DNA from: Candidatus Bathyarchaeota archaeon
Lineage (GTDB): Archaea; Thermoproteota; Bathyarchaeia; TCS64
NCBI GenBank assembly: GCA_016934355.1
Contig: JAFGTA010000053.1
Span: 1 to 22,614 of the forward strand
DNA: 22,614 nucleotides
Direction: 5' to 3'
The translations under genes were made by a program, and so were the position numbers. The notes below the pieces were generated by a model that did no database searches, had not been told where the DNA came from, and saw only the letters and a program-made list of their open reading frames with translations. Of the stretch, positions 15,874-21,893 are shown in pieces (within the stretch, counting starts at the first letter, position 1; each line of letters opens with the position of its first letter).

Positions 15874-16140
15874 ATGCCTCTGCGCCGACGAATCACAGGT
15901 GAAGGGATGGCTGCTCATGCTATTTTCACCTTCCACCCCTACACACAAGGCTGGGTCGACTTTATAGTGGGAGGTACCGAGTCATTGGTGATGAGCATCA
16001 AGATGGTAGAGTTCGGTCCCTTCGGCTGCAGGCTTGAGAGGGGTGGCGTTGACTCCGTGGACGACATCCCAGATGGCTTCCGGGTCGTCAGGATCGAGGC
16101 AGGTAAAGAGGTAACCGTTTTCGTCGAGCCCACTGGATAG
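15874..16140 (+). CDS. Small protein of unknown function
   Basis: The 88-residue product is not recognised. It looks like a small beta-rich soluble domain with HAIFTFHPYTQGWVDFIVGG, KMVEFGPFGCRLERGG and a last segment VVRIEAGKEVTVFVEP. An in-frame ATG at 15907 (residue 12) is an equally good start: AGGTGAAGG lies just before it, and the first eleven residues are mostly Arg and look non-structural. The gene diverges from the acyl-CoA synthetase gene. Confidence 0.55.
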   Translation: MPLRRRITGEGMAAHAIFTFHPYTQGWVDFIVGGTESLVMSIKMVEFGPFGCRLERGGVDSVDDIPDGFRVVRIEAGKEVTVFVEPTG

Positions 16141-16151
16141 CATTGGGAAAA

Positions 16152-16171
16152 TAGACACTGGCGTGTGTCTA
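16152..16171. repeat. Hairpin after the small unknown gene
   Basis: TAGACAC-TGGCGT-GTGTCTA is a perfect 7-bp stem with a 6-base loop, 12 bases past the stop. No T run follows, so it is a possible mRNA 3' structure rather than a clear terminator. Confidence 0.3.
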
Positions 16172-16290
16172 CCTTGTCGTAAATACTGTAGACTGGACTC
16201 AGTATATGGTATCAAACACGAGCCACAACTTTAGTAGTCAATAGGAAGCCAGTTGCATTATGGTTTACTGAAAGTTCTAAAAAGGAAATC

Positions 16291-16298
16291 ATTATAAG
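16291..16298 (+). promoter_or_regulatory. TATA box of the Gly/Tyr-rich small gene
   Basis: ATTATAAG. At a spacing of about 27 bases it predicts a transcription start near 16321, between the two operator copies that follow. Confidence 0.5.
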
Positions 16299-16302
16299 TT
16301 TA

Positions 16303-16339
16303 TGTGCATAACCACAAAATAGATGTGTGCATAAGCACA
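16303..16339. promoter_or_regulatory. Two tandem palindromic operator copies
   Basis: TGTGCATAACCACA at 16303-16316 and TGTGCATAAGCACA at 16326-16339 share 13 of 14 bases. Their centres are 23 bases apart, about two helical turns. They lie on either side of the predicted transcription start, the position expected for a cooperative repressor. The second copy is a palindrome with half-sites TGTGC and GCACA. Confidence 0.55.
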
Positions 16340-16366
16340 TAAAACCATGAGAGGAGTCCATGAAGA

Positions 16367-16591
16367 ATGAGAAGGAGAGGAAGAGGACAAAGCTGGTTTG
16401 GTAGATGGCCCTTCAGGCGGATCTACGGGTACGGGAGAGGCTTAGGATACGGCTACTGGGGGGCAAACTACTATCCACCCTACCCGAGGGCTCCAATGCC
16501 TCGACGGTGGTGGATAAGCCCCGGGTATGGGTACAGAGCCCCATATACGTGGGGCTACCCAAGATACGCGCCGAGGCCCTATGTCGGCTAA
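16367..16591 (+). CDS. Small Gly/Tyr/Arg/Pro-rich protein
   Basis: The 74-residue product is of low complexity. It is rich in Gly, Tyr, Arg, Pro and Trp (RIYGYGRGLGYGYWGANYY, then PGYGYRAPYTWGYPRYAP) and has no Cys, so a metal role would rest on its neighbours. Such small aromatic/Gly-rich proteins are often found beside NifX-like and DUF5320-type genes in archaea. I infer a link to the next gene, 87 bases downstream, but cannot state the function. GAGGAG about 10 bases before the ATG suggests a translated leader of about 45 bases, unlike most genes in this window. Control by the two operators upstream is likely. Confidence 0.6.
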   Translation: MRRRGRGQSWFGRWPFRRIYGYGRGLGYGYWGANYYPPYPRAPMPRRWWISPGYGYRAPYTWGYPRYAPRPYVG

Positions 16592-16647
16592 CGTTAAGGG
16601 TTGAACCGAAATGTTAACTACTAGTAAAGCCGGATACGGCGCAACTG

Positions 16648-16652
16648 TTTAT
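16648..16652 (+). promoter_or_regulatory. TATA-like element of the NifX-like gene
   Basis: TTTAT about 28 bases before the TTG at 16679. It supports that start over TTG 16664 and GTG 16667. Confidence 0.35.
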
Positions 16653-16678
16653 CCTTACAGGTTTTGGTGGAGCCCGCC

Positions 16679-17230
16679 TTGAAGGTGGCAGTCTCAGCGT
16701 CGGGAGCCACCCTTGACTCTCAGGTTGACCCGAGGTTCGGTAGAAGCCCCTACTACGTGTTGATAGACACGGAGACCATGGCGTTTGAGTCCTTGCCCAA
16801 CGCGAGCATGAACGCACCTAGTGGGGCAGGCATAGGTGCCGCCCAAGTCGTCGCTGGGAGAGGCGTGGAAGCCGTGCTGACGGGTTCGGCGGGGCCTAAC
16901 GCGTATCAAGTGCTATCTATGGCGAACATCGAGATCGTCACAGGTGCCCAAGGCACAGTCAGGCAGGCCGTTGAGGCGTTCAGGAGAGGCGAGTTAAAAG
17001 CTTCTGCCATGTCAGGGAGCCCGAGTTACGGCGTGGGGAGGGGCATGGGTGGAGGCATGGGGCGCGGCATGGGTAGAAGAATGGGGGGTATGTACCAGTA
17101 CCAGCCTCCAAAGGCGTCTCCTCAGCCTGTGACAGGCGAAGATGAGAAAACGATGCTCAAGAAACAGCTTGAGCAACTGGAGCAGCAGTTGAAGGCCGCT
17201 AAGAAGAGGCTGGAAGAGCTGGAGGAGTGA
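16679..17230 (+). CDS. NifX/NifB-type cofactor-binding domain fused to a Gly/Met-rich linker and coiled coil
   Basis: Residues 1-108 form the dinitrogenase iron-molybdenum cofactor domain: KVAVSASGATLDSQVDPRFG, then PSGAGIGAAQVVAGRGVEAV and VRQAVEAFRRGEL. This fold binds iron-sulfur or Fe-Mo precursors in NifX, NafY and NifB. Many archaeal members act outside nitrogen fixation, and no nif gene is present here. Residues 117-139 are Gly/Met/Arg-rich (RGMGGGMGRGMGRRMGG), and 153-183 are a coiled coil (MLKKQLEQLEQQLKAAKKRL), the arrangement of DUF5320-like tails. The start is TTG at 16679, since the domain begins there and a TATA-like TTTAT lies 28 bases upstream. In-frame alternatives are TTG 16664 and GTG 16667. 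Confidence 0.8.
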   Translation: MKVAVSASGATLDSQVDPRFGRSPYYVLIDTETMAFESLPNASMNAPSGAGIGAAQVVAGRGVEAVLTGSAGPNAYQVLSMANIEIVTGAQGTVRQAVEAFRRGELKASAMSGSPSYGVGRGMGGGMGRGMGRRMGGMYQYQPPKASPQPVTGEDEKTMLKKQLEQLEQQLKAAKKRLEELEE

Positions 17231-17280
17231 GCAGCGAAGGCTCAACATAGTTAGGGAGAATCGCCTGAACCAGCAGCCGA

Positions 17281-17296
17281 GGGCTCGGCGGAGCCC
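17281..17296. repeat. GC-rich hairpin before the AT-rich unknown gene
   Basis: GGGCTC-GGCG-GAGCCC is a perfect 6-bp stem with a 4-base loop, ten bases upstream of the ATG at 17306. It may mark the end of the NifX-like transcript or lie in the leader of the next gene. I see no TATA box nearby. Confidence 0.35.
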
Positions 17297-17305
17297 ACGC
17301 CATAG

Positions 17306-17953
17306 ATGAAGCTCATGACGCATTATCAGAGACCCAAGCCATCGCCAATGGATAGGAAGCTGAACATCGAGAAAGCGTTAGGAGATATTTTCCTAGCAGA
17401 AGACCTTGGATACATAGCCGAGGTTTTATCCGTTGCATCCGGAAAAAGTGCTATCCAAAACAGTGAGATCGATTTACCGGAAGCCGTGAAAGAGGATTTA
17501 CTGATCCTACTGGATAAAGAAAGGATATTGATACTCTTCGGGACCTCGAAGACTATTGCTTGGGAGGACAGGTTGATAATGTTTCTCCCTGACGAGGGAT
17601 ATGAGGTGCCACACGTCATCCGTAATATGCTGATAAGGGCGGGGAAAAGCTCTGAACTTGAGCCGTTCCGAGCTTTGAAGGACTATCTCACAGAAATCGG
17701 TGACGCCGAGCCTGAAGATACCATATCATTAATCGAAGATGTTCTCGAAGAGATTGAGCACGGGAAAATATCGGCAGACAAGCTGTCCGGGGCCGCTAAG
17801 AAGCTTTCTCTGGAGTCCAAGATGGGGACGATCATAGCGGTGCTTAAAGGGGCAGGGGTGATCAGCCCCTGCCTGAGAAACCCTTCGACTCTAAGGTACG
17901 AAGTGAACTCTTTCTTCACGAAATGTGCATCCCATAACAAATCAACTGTTTGA
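17306..17953 (+). CDS. Unknown 215-residue protein, AT-richer than its neighbours
   Basis: I recognise no family. The protein is mostly helical: ALGDIFLAEDLGYIAEVLSV at about 24-43, a strand pair around ERILILFGTSKTIAWEDRLI, then an acidic helix (SLIEDVLEEIEHGKI) and a C-terminal segment (SKMGTIIAVLKGAGVISPC followed by LRYEVNSFF) that could be a winged-helix half. This is an impression, not a match. Codons ending in A or T are visibly commoner than in adjoining genes, which suggests recent acquisition or low expression. The ATG at 17348 (MDRKLNIEKAL) is an alternative start. The gene lies between the NifX-like gene and the PadR gene. Confidence 0.65.
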   Translation: MKLMTHYQRPKPSPMDRKLNIEKALGDIFLAEDLGYIAEVLSVASGKSAIQNSEIDLPEAVKEDLLILLDKERILILFGTSKTIAWEDRLIMFLPDEGYEVPHVIRNMLIRAGKSSELEPFRALKDYLTEIGDAEPEDTISLIEDVLEEIEHGKISADKLSGAAKKLSLESKMGTIIAVLKGAGVISPCLRNPSTLRYEVNSFFTKCASHNKSTV

Positions 17954-17993
17954 TATTATTGCTGTGATCAGTTGAGGCTATAAACGTCCGATA

Positions 17994-18049
17994 CTTAACA
18001 CTGTTAAGTAACGTTTATAATGCACAGTGTTATGCTTAACATTGTTAGG
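17994..18049. promoter_or_regulatory. PadR promoter bracketed by two palindromic operators
   Basis: CTTAACACTGTTAAG at 17994-18008 is a perfect inverted repeat around a central C. CTTAACATTGTTAGG at 18035-18049 repeats it with three differences. The TATA box TTTATAAT (18014-18021) lies between them and predicts a start near 18044, inside the second copy. Their centres are 41 bases apart, about four helical turns. This is a classic autoregulation layout. Confidence 0.6.
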
Positions 18050-18050
18050 T

Positions 18051-18446
18051 ATGTGTGACTGCCCGGGATGCCACGAAGCCCACGGACACCACAGGCACCC
18101 TCTGCCCGAGAGGGGGTGGGTCCAGTTCCTCGCGCTGCTGATCCTCAACGAGAAGCCCATGCACGGCTACCAGTTAAAACACGAGATGGAGGAACGGGGT
18201 TACGTGCGGGAGGGCCGGTTCAAGACTGGCTCCCTCTACACTATCCTCAACAGGATGGAGGAGCACGGCCACCTGTCCTCGACGCAGGAGGAAAGCGAGT
18301 CGGGGAGAACCCGGCGAGTGTACGCCCTCACAGAGGAGGGGCGGGGGCACCTGAAGGCGGGGCTGGAGTACATGCTGCGGAGGAAGAGGTTCCTCGACGA
18401 GGTGCAGCTGTACTACAACCGGCACTTCCCGGGGGACGCAGCCTGA
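18051..18446 (+). CDS. PadR family transcriptional regulator with a Cys/His-rich N-terminus
   Basis: The 131-residue protein has a PadR winged helix at about 22-100: QFLALLILNEKPMHGYQLKH, then FKTGSLYTILNRMEEHGHL and RRVYALTEEGRGHLKAGL. A C-terminal dimerisation helix follows. Ahead of it lies CDCPGCHEAHGHHRH (residues 2-16), with three Cys and five His. This is an unusually dense putative metal-binding extension, so metal sensing is a reasonable inference. The ATG at 18051 is chosen because a TATA box at 18014-18021 predicts a start near 18044; the frame extends to 18027, where the extra residues overlap the operator. The next small gene follows 14 bases after the stop. Confidence 0.88.
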   Translation: MCDCPGCHEAHGHHRHPLPERGWVQFLALLILNEKPMHGYQLKHEMEERGYVREGRFKTGSLYTILNRMEEHGHLSSTQEESESGRTRRVYALTEEGRGHLKAGLEYMLRRKRFLDEVQLYYNRHFPGDAA

Positions 18447-18460
18447 CGCGAGGAAAAGAC

Positions 18461-18613
18461 ATGCATAGACATCATGGATGCCACGGGTACTCCTGCGGAT
18501 GCCACGGATTCAAGTCCGTGGAGGATGAGGTGGTCATGCTTGAGAAGGCGAAGGACCACATTGAGTCCCAGTTGGCGATAGTGAACGAGAGACTTGAGAA
18601 GCTGAAGGAGTAG
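18461..18613 (+). CDS. Small Cys/His-rich coiled-coil protein (DUF5320-like)
   Basis: This 50-residue protein starts with HRHHGCHGYSCGCHG (residues 2-16: five His and three Cys), a likely metal site echoing the N-terminus of the PadR protein just upstream. Residues 21-50 form a coiled coil (VVMLEKAKDHIESQLAIVNE). That segment aligns without gaps to the C-terminal 30 residues of the NifX-like protein (16679-17230), with 14 identical positions. The gene lies 14 bases after the PadR stop with GAGGA six bases before its ATG, so it is probably translated from the PadR mRNA and under the same control. Its role is not known; metal binding or an assembly partner of the NifX-like protein is plausible. 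Confidence 0.72.
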   Translation: MHRHHGCHGYSCGCHGFKSVEDEVVMLEKAKDHIESQLAIVNERLEKLKE

Positions 18614-18813
18614 ACGGTTGCGCGGCTCTCCCCCAGCTCCCAAGAAAAACCTACCCCTTATTTTACTTAACCTTATCCCAGCGCGTCTAGCAGGCGTGGT
18701 AAACGTTTCTTGACCTAGTTTAACCAAGTTTTTCCCCTGAAAAAGGTCTAAAGTCAAAGTTTCTTGATAAAAACGCCTTTATTCGCTGTGGTTAAGTGAA
18801 AGAGAATATAAAA
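18614..18813. other. AT-rich gap before the membrane-anchored regulator
   Basis: No gene or RNA is seen. Two copies of GTTTCTTGA lie at 18705-18713 and 18759-18767, 54 bases apart, and several A/T-rich stretches that could be promoter elements (TAAAAA, TTTATT) precede the start. A TTAACC-like PadR half-site at 18667-18672 is unpaired and probably chance. Confidence 0.3.
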
Positions 18814-19833
18814 ATGTCTGAATTCGACGAGGAGGTTTATTCTACCATGTTCAACGCGTTAAGGCACGGCGTGCGTAGGAACATTCTACGAATGCTTGAG
18901 GGAGGCGAGCTGACGTTCACAGCGATGGCCGAGAGGCTCGACCTGTCAAGCTCCCACCTAACCTACCATCTAGACTCGCTCAAGGAACTGGTATCGAAAT
19001 CGGATAACGGTTACAGGCTATCCGTTTTCGGGGTGGCGGCGGCGGACATGATGAGGAAGGTAGAGGAGCCCCCGGGTCAAGGGGCCCTCAAGGCAAGGAC
19101 CCAGAGGTACCTCATCGTGTGCCTGTTGGCGGCGCTCGTTATCGCCTCCAGCCTGTTGGTCGTCACACATCTTGAGACGTCTGGGCTCAGGTCTCTCAGC
19201 GGGCAGCAGGAGGCCGTGATCGAGGCGCTTCACATGGAGTATGAGCCCATGACTCGGCTGTCCGGGCTGATGGACACGCGGCCCTTCACCCACTTCTCAG
19301 ACGGGCTATACGCCGTCTCGGGGTGGACGCTGAGCTACGAACACGACACGTCACGGGAACGCCCCTATGAGGAGAACCACTACCCTCCCTACTTCTACGC
19401 CGTAGTCTACGCGCCCGTGGACAACCTCACGCTGTACCTGCAGCCTGGTAAGCAGTTCCCGATGGGAGAGTTCTCGTATCCTCTAACCCTTCAACAGGGC
19501 AACGCCTGGATGAACGAGTCCGCTGTCAGGGTCGAGCTGACATACCCGGGCCTCAACGTCACCGACGTGAAGTGGCAGTCGCCCATCATCTGGCAGATGA
19601 ACGTGACGGATACCGCACAGCTGGAGGTGCCGCTGCCATCCGAGGGCTGGTACACGTTATGCATGACTGGGCCGATTCGCAAGTCAAGAGGCGGGGCGAC
19701 CACCCTGAGGTTCGGGCTATCAAGCGTGGTGAACGGGACCCGGGTAGTGGCCGAGCACGTGGATGTCTGGGTTGACTTCAAGCTGCTCAGGGGCGGCGAC
19801 GAGGTCCTCTTCGGCGTGTGGGACAGAGGCTAA
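18814..19833 (+). CDS. Membrane-anchored winged-helix (ArsR-like) regulator with an extracytoplasmic domain
   Basis: Residues 1-75 form an ArsR-type winged helix (STMFNALRHGVRRNILRML, then AMAERLDLSSSHLTYHLDSL). A linker and one hydrophobic segment at about 99-118 (LIVCLLAALVIASSLLVVTH) follow. The remaining 220 residues are a beta-rich domain that should face outside. It contains five N-glycosylation sequons (NLT, NES, NVT, NVT, NGT), none in the HTH part, which supports the topology. Such one-component regulators can carry an external signal directly to DNA. I took ATG 18814; an in-frame GTG at 18796 is possible, since a TAAAAA element lies about 27 bases ahead of it. No partner operon is obvious. 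Confidence 0.82.
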   Translation: MSEFDEEVYSTMFNALRHGVRRNILRMLEGGELTFTAMAERLDLSSSHLTYHLDSLKELVSKSDNGYRLSVFGVAAADMMRKVEEPPGQGALKARTQRYLIVCLLAALVIASSLLVVTHLETSGLRSLSGQQEAVIEALHMEYEPMTRLSGLMDTRPFTHFSDGLYAVSGWTLSYEHDTSRERPYEENHYPPYFYAVVYAPVDNLTLYLQPGKQFPMGEFSYPLTLQQGNAWMNESAVRVELTYPGLNVTDVKWQSPIIWQMNVTDTAQLEVPLPSEGWYTLCMTGPIRKSRGGATTLRFGLSSVVNGTRVVAEHVDVWVDFKLLRGGDEVLFGVWDRG

Positions 19834-19876
19834 CTGGCCTCACATTCATCCACCCCACCTCTACGCGGCCTAGTTT

Positions 19877-19905
19877 CGCAGCCCCCTCTGACTCAAGGGG
19901 CTGCG
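19877..19905. repeat. Strong hairpin upstream of the RadA-like gene
   Basis: CGCAGCCCC and GGGGCTGCG form a perfect 9-bp GC-rich stem enclosing an 11-base loop. It sits in the 114-base gap after the membrane regulator, just before a TTATAAC element at 19912-19918 that lies about 33 bases from the next start. With no T run it is not a clear terminator; it could be an operator or an mRNA-end structure. Confidence 0.45.
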
Positions 19906-19911
19906 TCCACC

Positions 19912-19918
19912 TTATAAC
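19912..19918 (+). promoter_or_regulatory. TATA-like box of the RadA-like gene
   Basis: TTATAAC about 33 bases before the TTG at 19948. Confidence 0.4.
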
Positions 19919-19947
19919 GGCTCGCGGGCTGGTTCACATCGGTTTCC

Positions 19948-21006
19948 TTGTCGGGGTTCGTCACGGGTCTACAGCTCCAGGCGGAGAACGAGGCACACCC
20001 AGTGTCAACTGGGAGCCCGGAGCTGGACAGCCTCACCGGCGGCATAAGGCCGGGCATGTTCTACCTGTTCTACGGAGAGAAACCCCTCATCGAGAACCTG
20101 TTCCTACATGTCCTGGCCGACGCCCTCAGGCACCGGTCCGGCCGACCCCCAACCGCGGTGTACATGGTGTGCGGCAACTACAGGCGGGAGCGCACCGACA
20201 TCGGCACAGACACCCTCATGGAGCTGGTGGAGGCGTCGGGCTACCGCATCGAGGAGGCCCTGCGCAGAGTAGTCATACTGACGGCGTCCAGCGCCGACCA
20301 GCAGGGCTTCCTCGTGGACGAGCTCGAACGGCTGCTGGAGAGTGAACCAGAAGTCAGCCTCGTGCTCGTCCGCGGCATCTTCAAGCTCCACAGCGACGAC
20401 GCCCGCCGGCGTAACAGGCACGTCGTCGCGGAGGAGGTGCAGCGCAGCATAATACGGCTGCGTCAGGTATGCGCCAGCCATGACATCCCCCTCGTGGCGT
20501 CGGGCCGCGAGGTGAAGACCCGCCGGGTGCTGCCGCAGCCCGAGGCCAGCAGTTTTCTTAAGCACCTGGCCAGCGTCATCGTGTACCTCCGTGGGCGGGG
20601 CGAGGGCGGTTTTTTTAACCGGGCCTTCGTGGTGAAGAGCCCGACAAGGCAGCCAAAGTCAATCGAGTACAGGTACAGGGTGGATGAGGATTTGGGACGA
20701 ACTACGCCGCCGTTCAGGCAGAACTTTAACATGAGGGTCGAGCAGCTCCGCAAGGAGTTCAGGGAGGCAGTGGTGAGCCCGGAGCGCCGCGACGCGTTCG
20801 ACAGGCTCGTGGAGGCGTGGGGCGCCGAACTGGGGGCCATCAGCTACGCGGAGAGCATGAAGATGCTGGACCTGATGCTGCTGGTGGCCGCCGTGGACAA
20901 CCGGAGGGCGATAGAGGAACTGAGGCTCAGGTACGAGAGGATCGACGGACGCCTCAAGCGGCTGGAGGACCAGCTCCGCGAGGCTTTTCAGACAGTAGGT
21001 GAATGA
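19948..21006 (+). CDS. RadA/RecA-like protein with lost nucleotide-binding motifs
   Basis: The 352-residue protein aligns by eye to the RecA core of archaeal RadA/RadB: HPVSTGSPELDSLTGG at 17-32, and FLKHLASVIVYLRGRGEGG where RadA has its conserved strand-loop. The P-loop position reads GEKPLIEN (43-50) in place of G-x-x-x-x-GK-T/S, so the Lys and Thr are missing. The Walker B strand reads SLVLVRGIFKLH with Arg142 where an Asp is expected. It is therefore probably a non-hydrolysing RadA paralogue acting as an adaptor. A helical tail of about 100 residues (RLRYERIDGRLKRLEDQLRE) ends the protein. The start is TTG at 19948. The M55 gene begins six bases after the stop. Confidence 0.78.
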   Translation: MSGFVTGLQLQAENEAHPVSTGSPELDSLTGGIRPGMFYLFYGEKPLIENLFLHVLADALRHRSGRPPTAVYMVCGNYRRERTDIGTDTLMELVEASGYRIEEALRRVVILTASSADQQGFLVDELERLLESEPEVSLVLVRGIFKLHSDDARRRNRHVVAEEVQRSIIRLRQVCASHDIPLVASGREVKTRRVLPQPEASSFLKHLASVIVYLRGRGEGGFFNRAFVVKSPTRQPKSIEYRYRVDEDLGRTTPPFRQNFNMRVEQLRKEFREAVVSPERRDAFDRLVEAWGAELGAISYAESMKMLDLMLLVAAVDNRRAIEELRLRYERIDGRLKRLEDQLREAFQTVGE

Positions 21007-21012
21007 TGACCC

Positions 21013-21816
21013 ATGAAGGTGTACGTCGTCTGTGACTTGGAGGGCGTGGCGGGTGTCGTCGACTTCAAGAAGCAGTGCATGGAGGACGGCGCGTATTACC
21101 GGCAGGCCATCAGGATGGCCACCCAGGAACTCAACGCGTTAGTCGATGGGGCGCTTGAGGGAGGAGCAACAGAGGTTTGGGCCTGGCCCGGCCACGGGGC
21201 GTTCCCGGGTGGCATAGACGTGGAGCTGCTGCACCCCGAGTGCAGGCTCGTGATGCACGCCGGCGACGGCGGCCCTGTTGGGCAGGACGGGGGCTTCGAC
21301 GCGATGATGCTTCACGGGCTCCACGGGATGGCCGGGTCAGAGGGGGTCCTCGCCCACAGCTTCATGCCTTTCATGAAGAACATCTGGATCAACGACCTCA
21401 AGATAGGCGAGATCGCGTTGAACATGCTAGGCTTCGGCGTCCACGGCGTTCCCACGGTCTTCGTGAGCGGAGACCAGACCGCCGTCGACGAGGCGAATGA
21501 CCTGGTTCCGGGGATCGAGGGCGCCGCGGTGAAGTGGGCGCTTGAAGAGAAGGAGAAGCTGGGTGCACTCAGCGTCAGGAAGGCGATCTCCCTGAGCCCG
21601 GGGAAGGCCCAGGCGGTAATCAGGGAGGCGGCAAAGAGAGCCATGGGCAAAGTGGGCTCTGTCGAGCTCTTTACCCTTGACTCCCCATACGCGGTGAAGG
21701 TCGAGTACACCGAGAGGAAGTACGGCGAGTGGACGTTCAGCGTCCCCGGCGTAGAGAAGGTCAACGAGACCACCACCCTGCAGACCCGAGACAGTCTAGA
21801 CCAGATCGTGTTCTAG
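21013..21816 (+). CDS. M55 family metallopeptidase (D-aminopeptidase DppA-like)
   Basis: The 267-residue protein retains the M55 metal and catalytic residues near the DppA numbering: Asp8 and Glu10 in CDLEGVAGV, His61, His104 in HGLHGMAGSEG, His115 in VLAHSF and Glu133 in KIGEIALN. DppA is a zinc D-aminopeptidase that releases N-terminal D-residues from short peptides and forms a decameric ring. Archaeal substrates are mostly unknown. The gene lies between the RadA-like and polymerase genes, and six bases separate it from the former, so they may share a transcript. The family assignment is firm; a link to DNA metabolism is not. Confidence 0.88.
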   Translation: MKVYVVCDLEGVAGVVDFKKQCMEDGAYYRQAIRMATQELNALVDGALEGGATEVWAWPGHGAFPGGIDVELLHPECRLVMHAGDGGPVGQDGGFDAMMLHGLHGMAGSEGVLAHSFMPFMKNIWINDLKIGEIALNMLGFGVHGVPTVFVSGDQTAVDEANDLVPGIEGAAVKWALEEKEKLGALSVRKAISLSPGKAQAVIREAAKRAMGKVGSVELFTLDSPYAVKVEYTERKYGEWTFSVPGVEKVNETTTLQTRDSLDQIVF

Positions 21817-21848
21817 CCCCTGTTTCACGGGGGTCCCTCTACTTTTTT
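21817..21848 (+). terminator. Possible terminator after the M55 gene
   Basis: CCCC (21817-21820) and GGGG (21829-21832) could form a short stem, followed after ten bases by T6 at 21843-21848. Archaeal termination mostly needs the T tract. The stem is weak. Confidence 0.35.
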
Positions 21849-21893
21849 CCTGCGTCCCCCTTATTAGCCGACTGGGCGCATCCACGGGTACCG

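Noticed and set aside
16305..16340. Short CRISPR-like direct repeat pair
   Set aside because: Only two copies, 14 bases each, separated by nine bases. This fits an operator pair and not a repeat-spacer array.
16589..16618. TAACGTTA and GTTAAC as further PadR operator copies
   Set aside because: The half-site spacing does not match CTTAACA-N-TGTTAAG, and both are short enough to occur by chance.
17068..17100. Gly/Met-rich repeat as a DNA repeat element
   Set aside because: The repetition is at protein level (RGMG/GMGR) within the NifX-like gene and uses varied codons.
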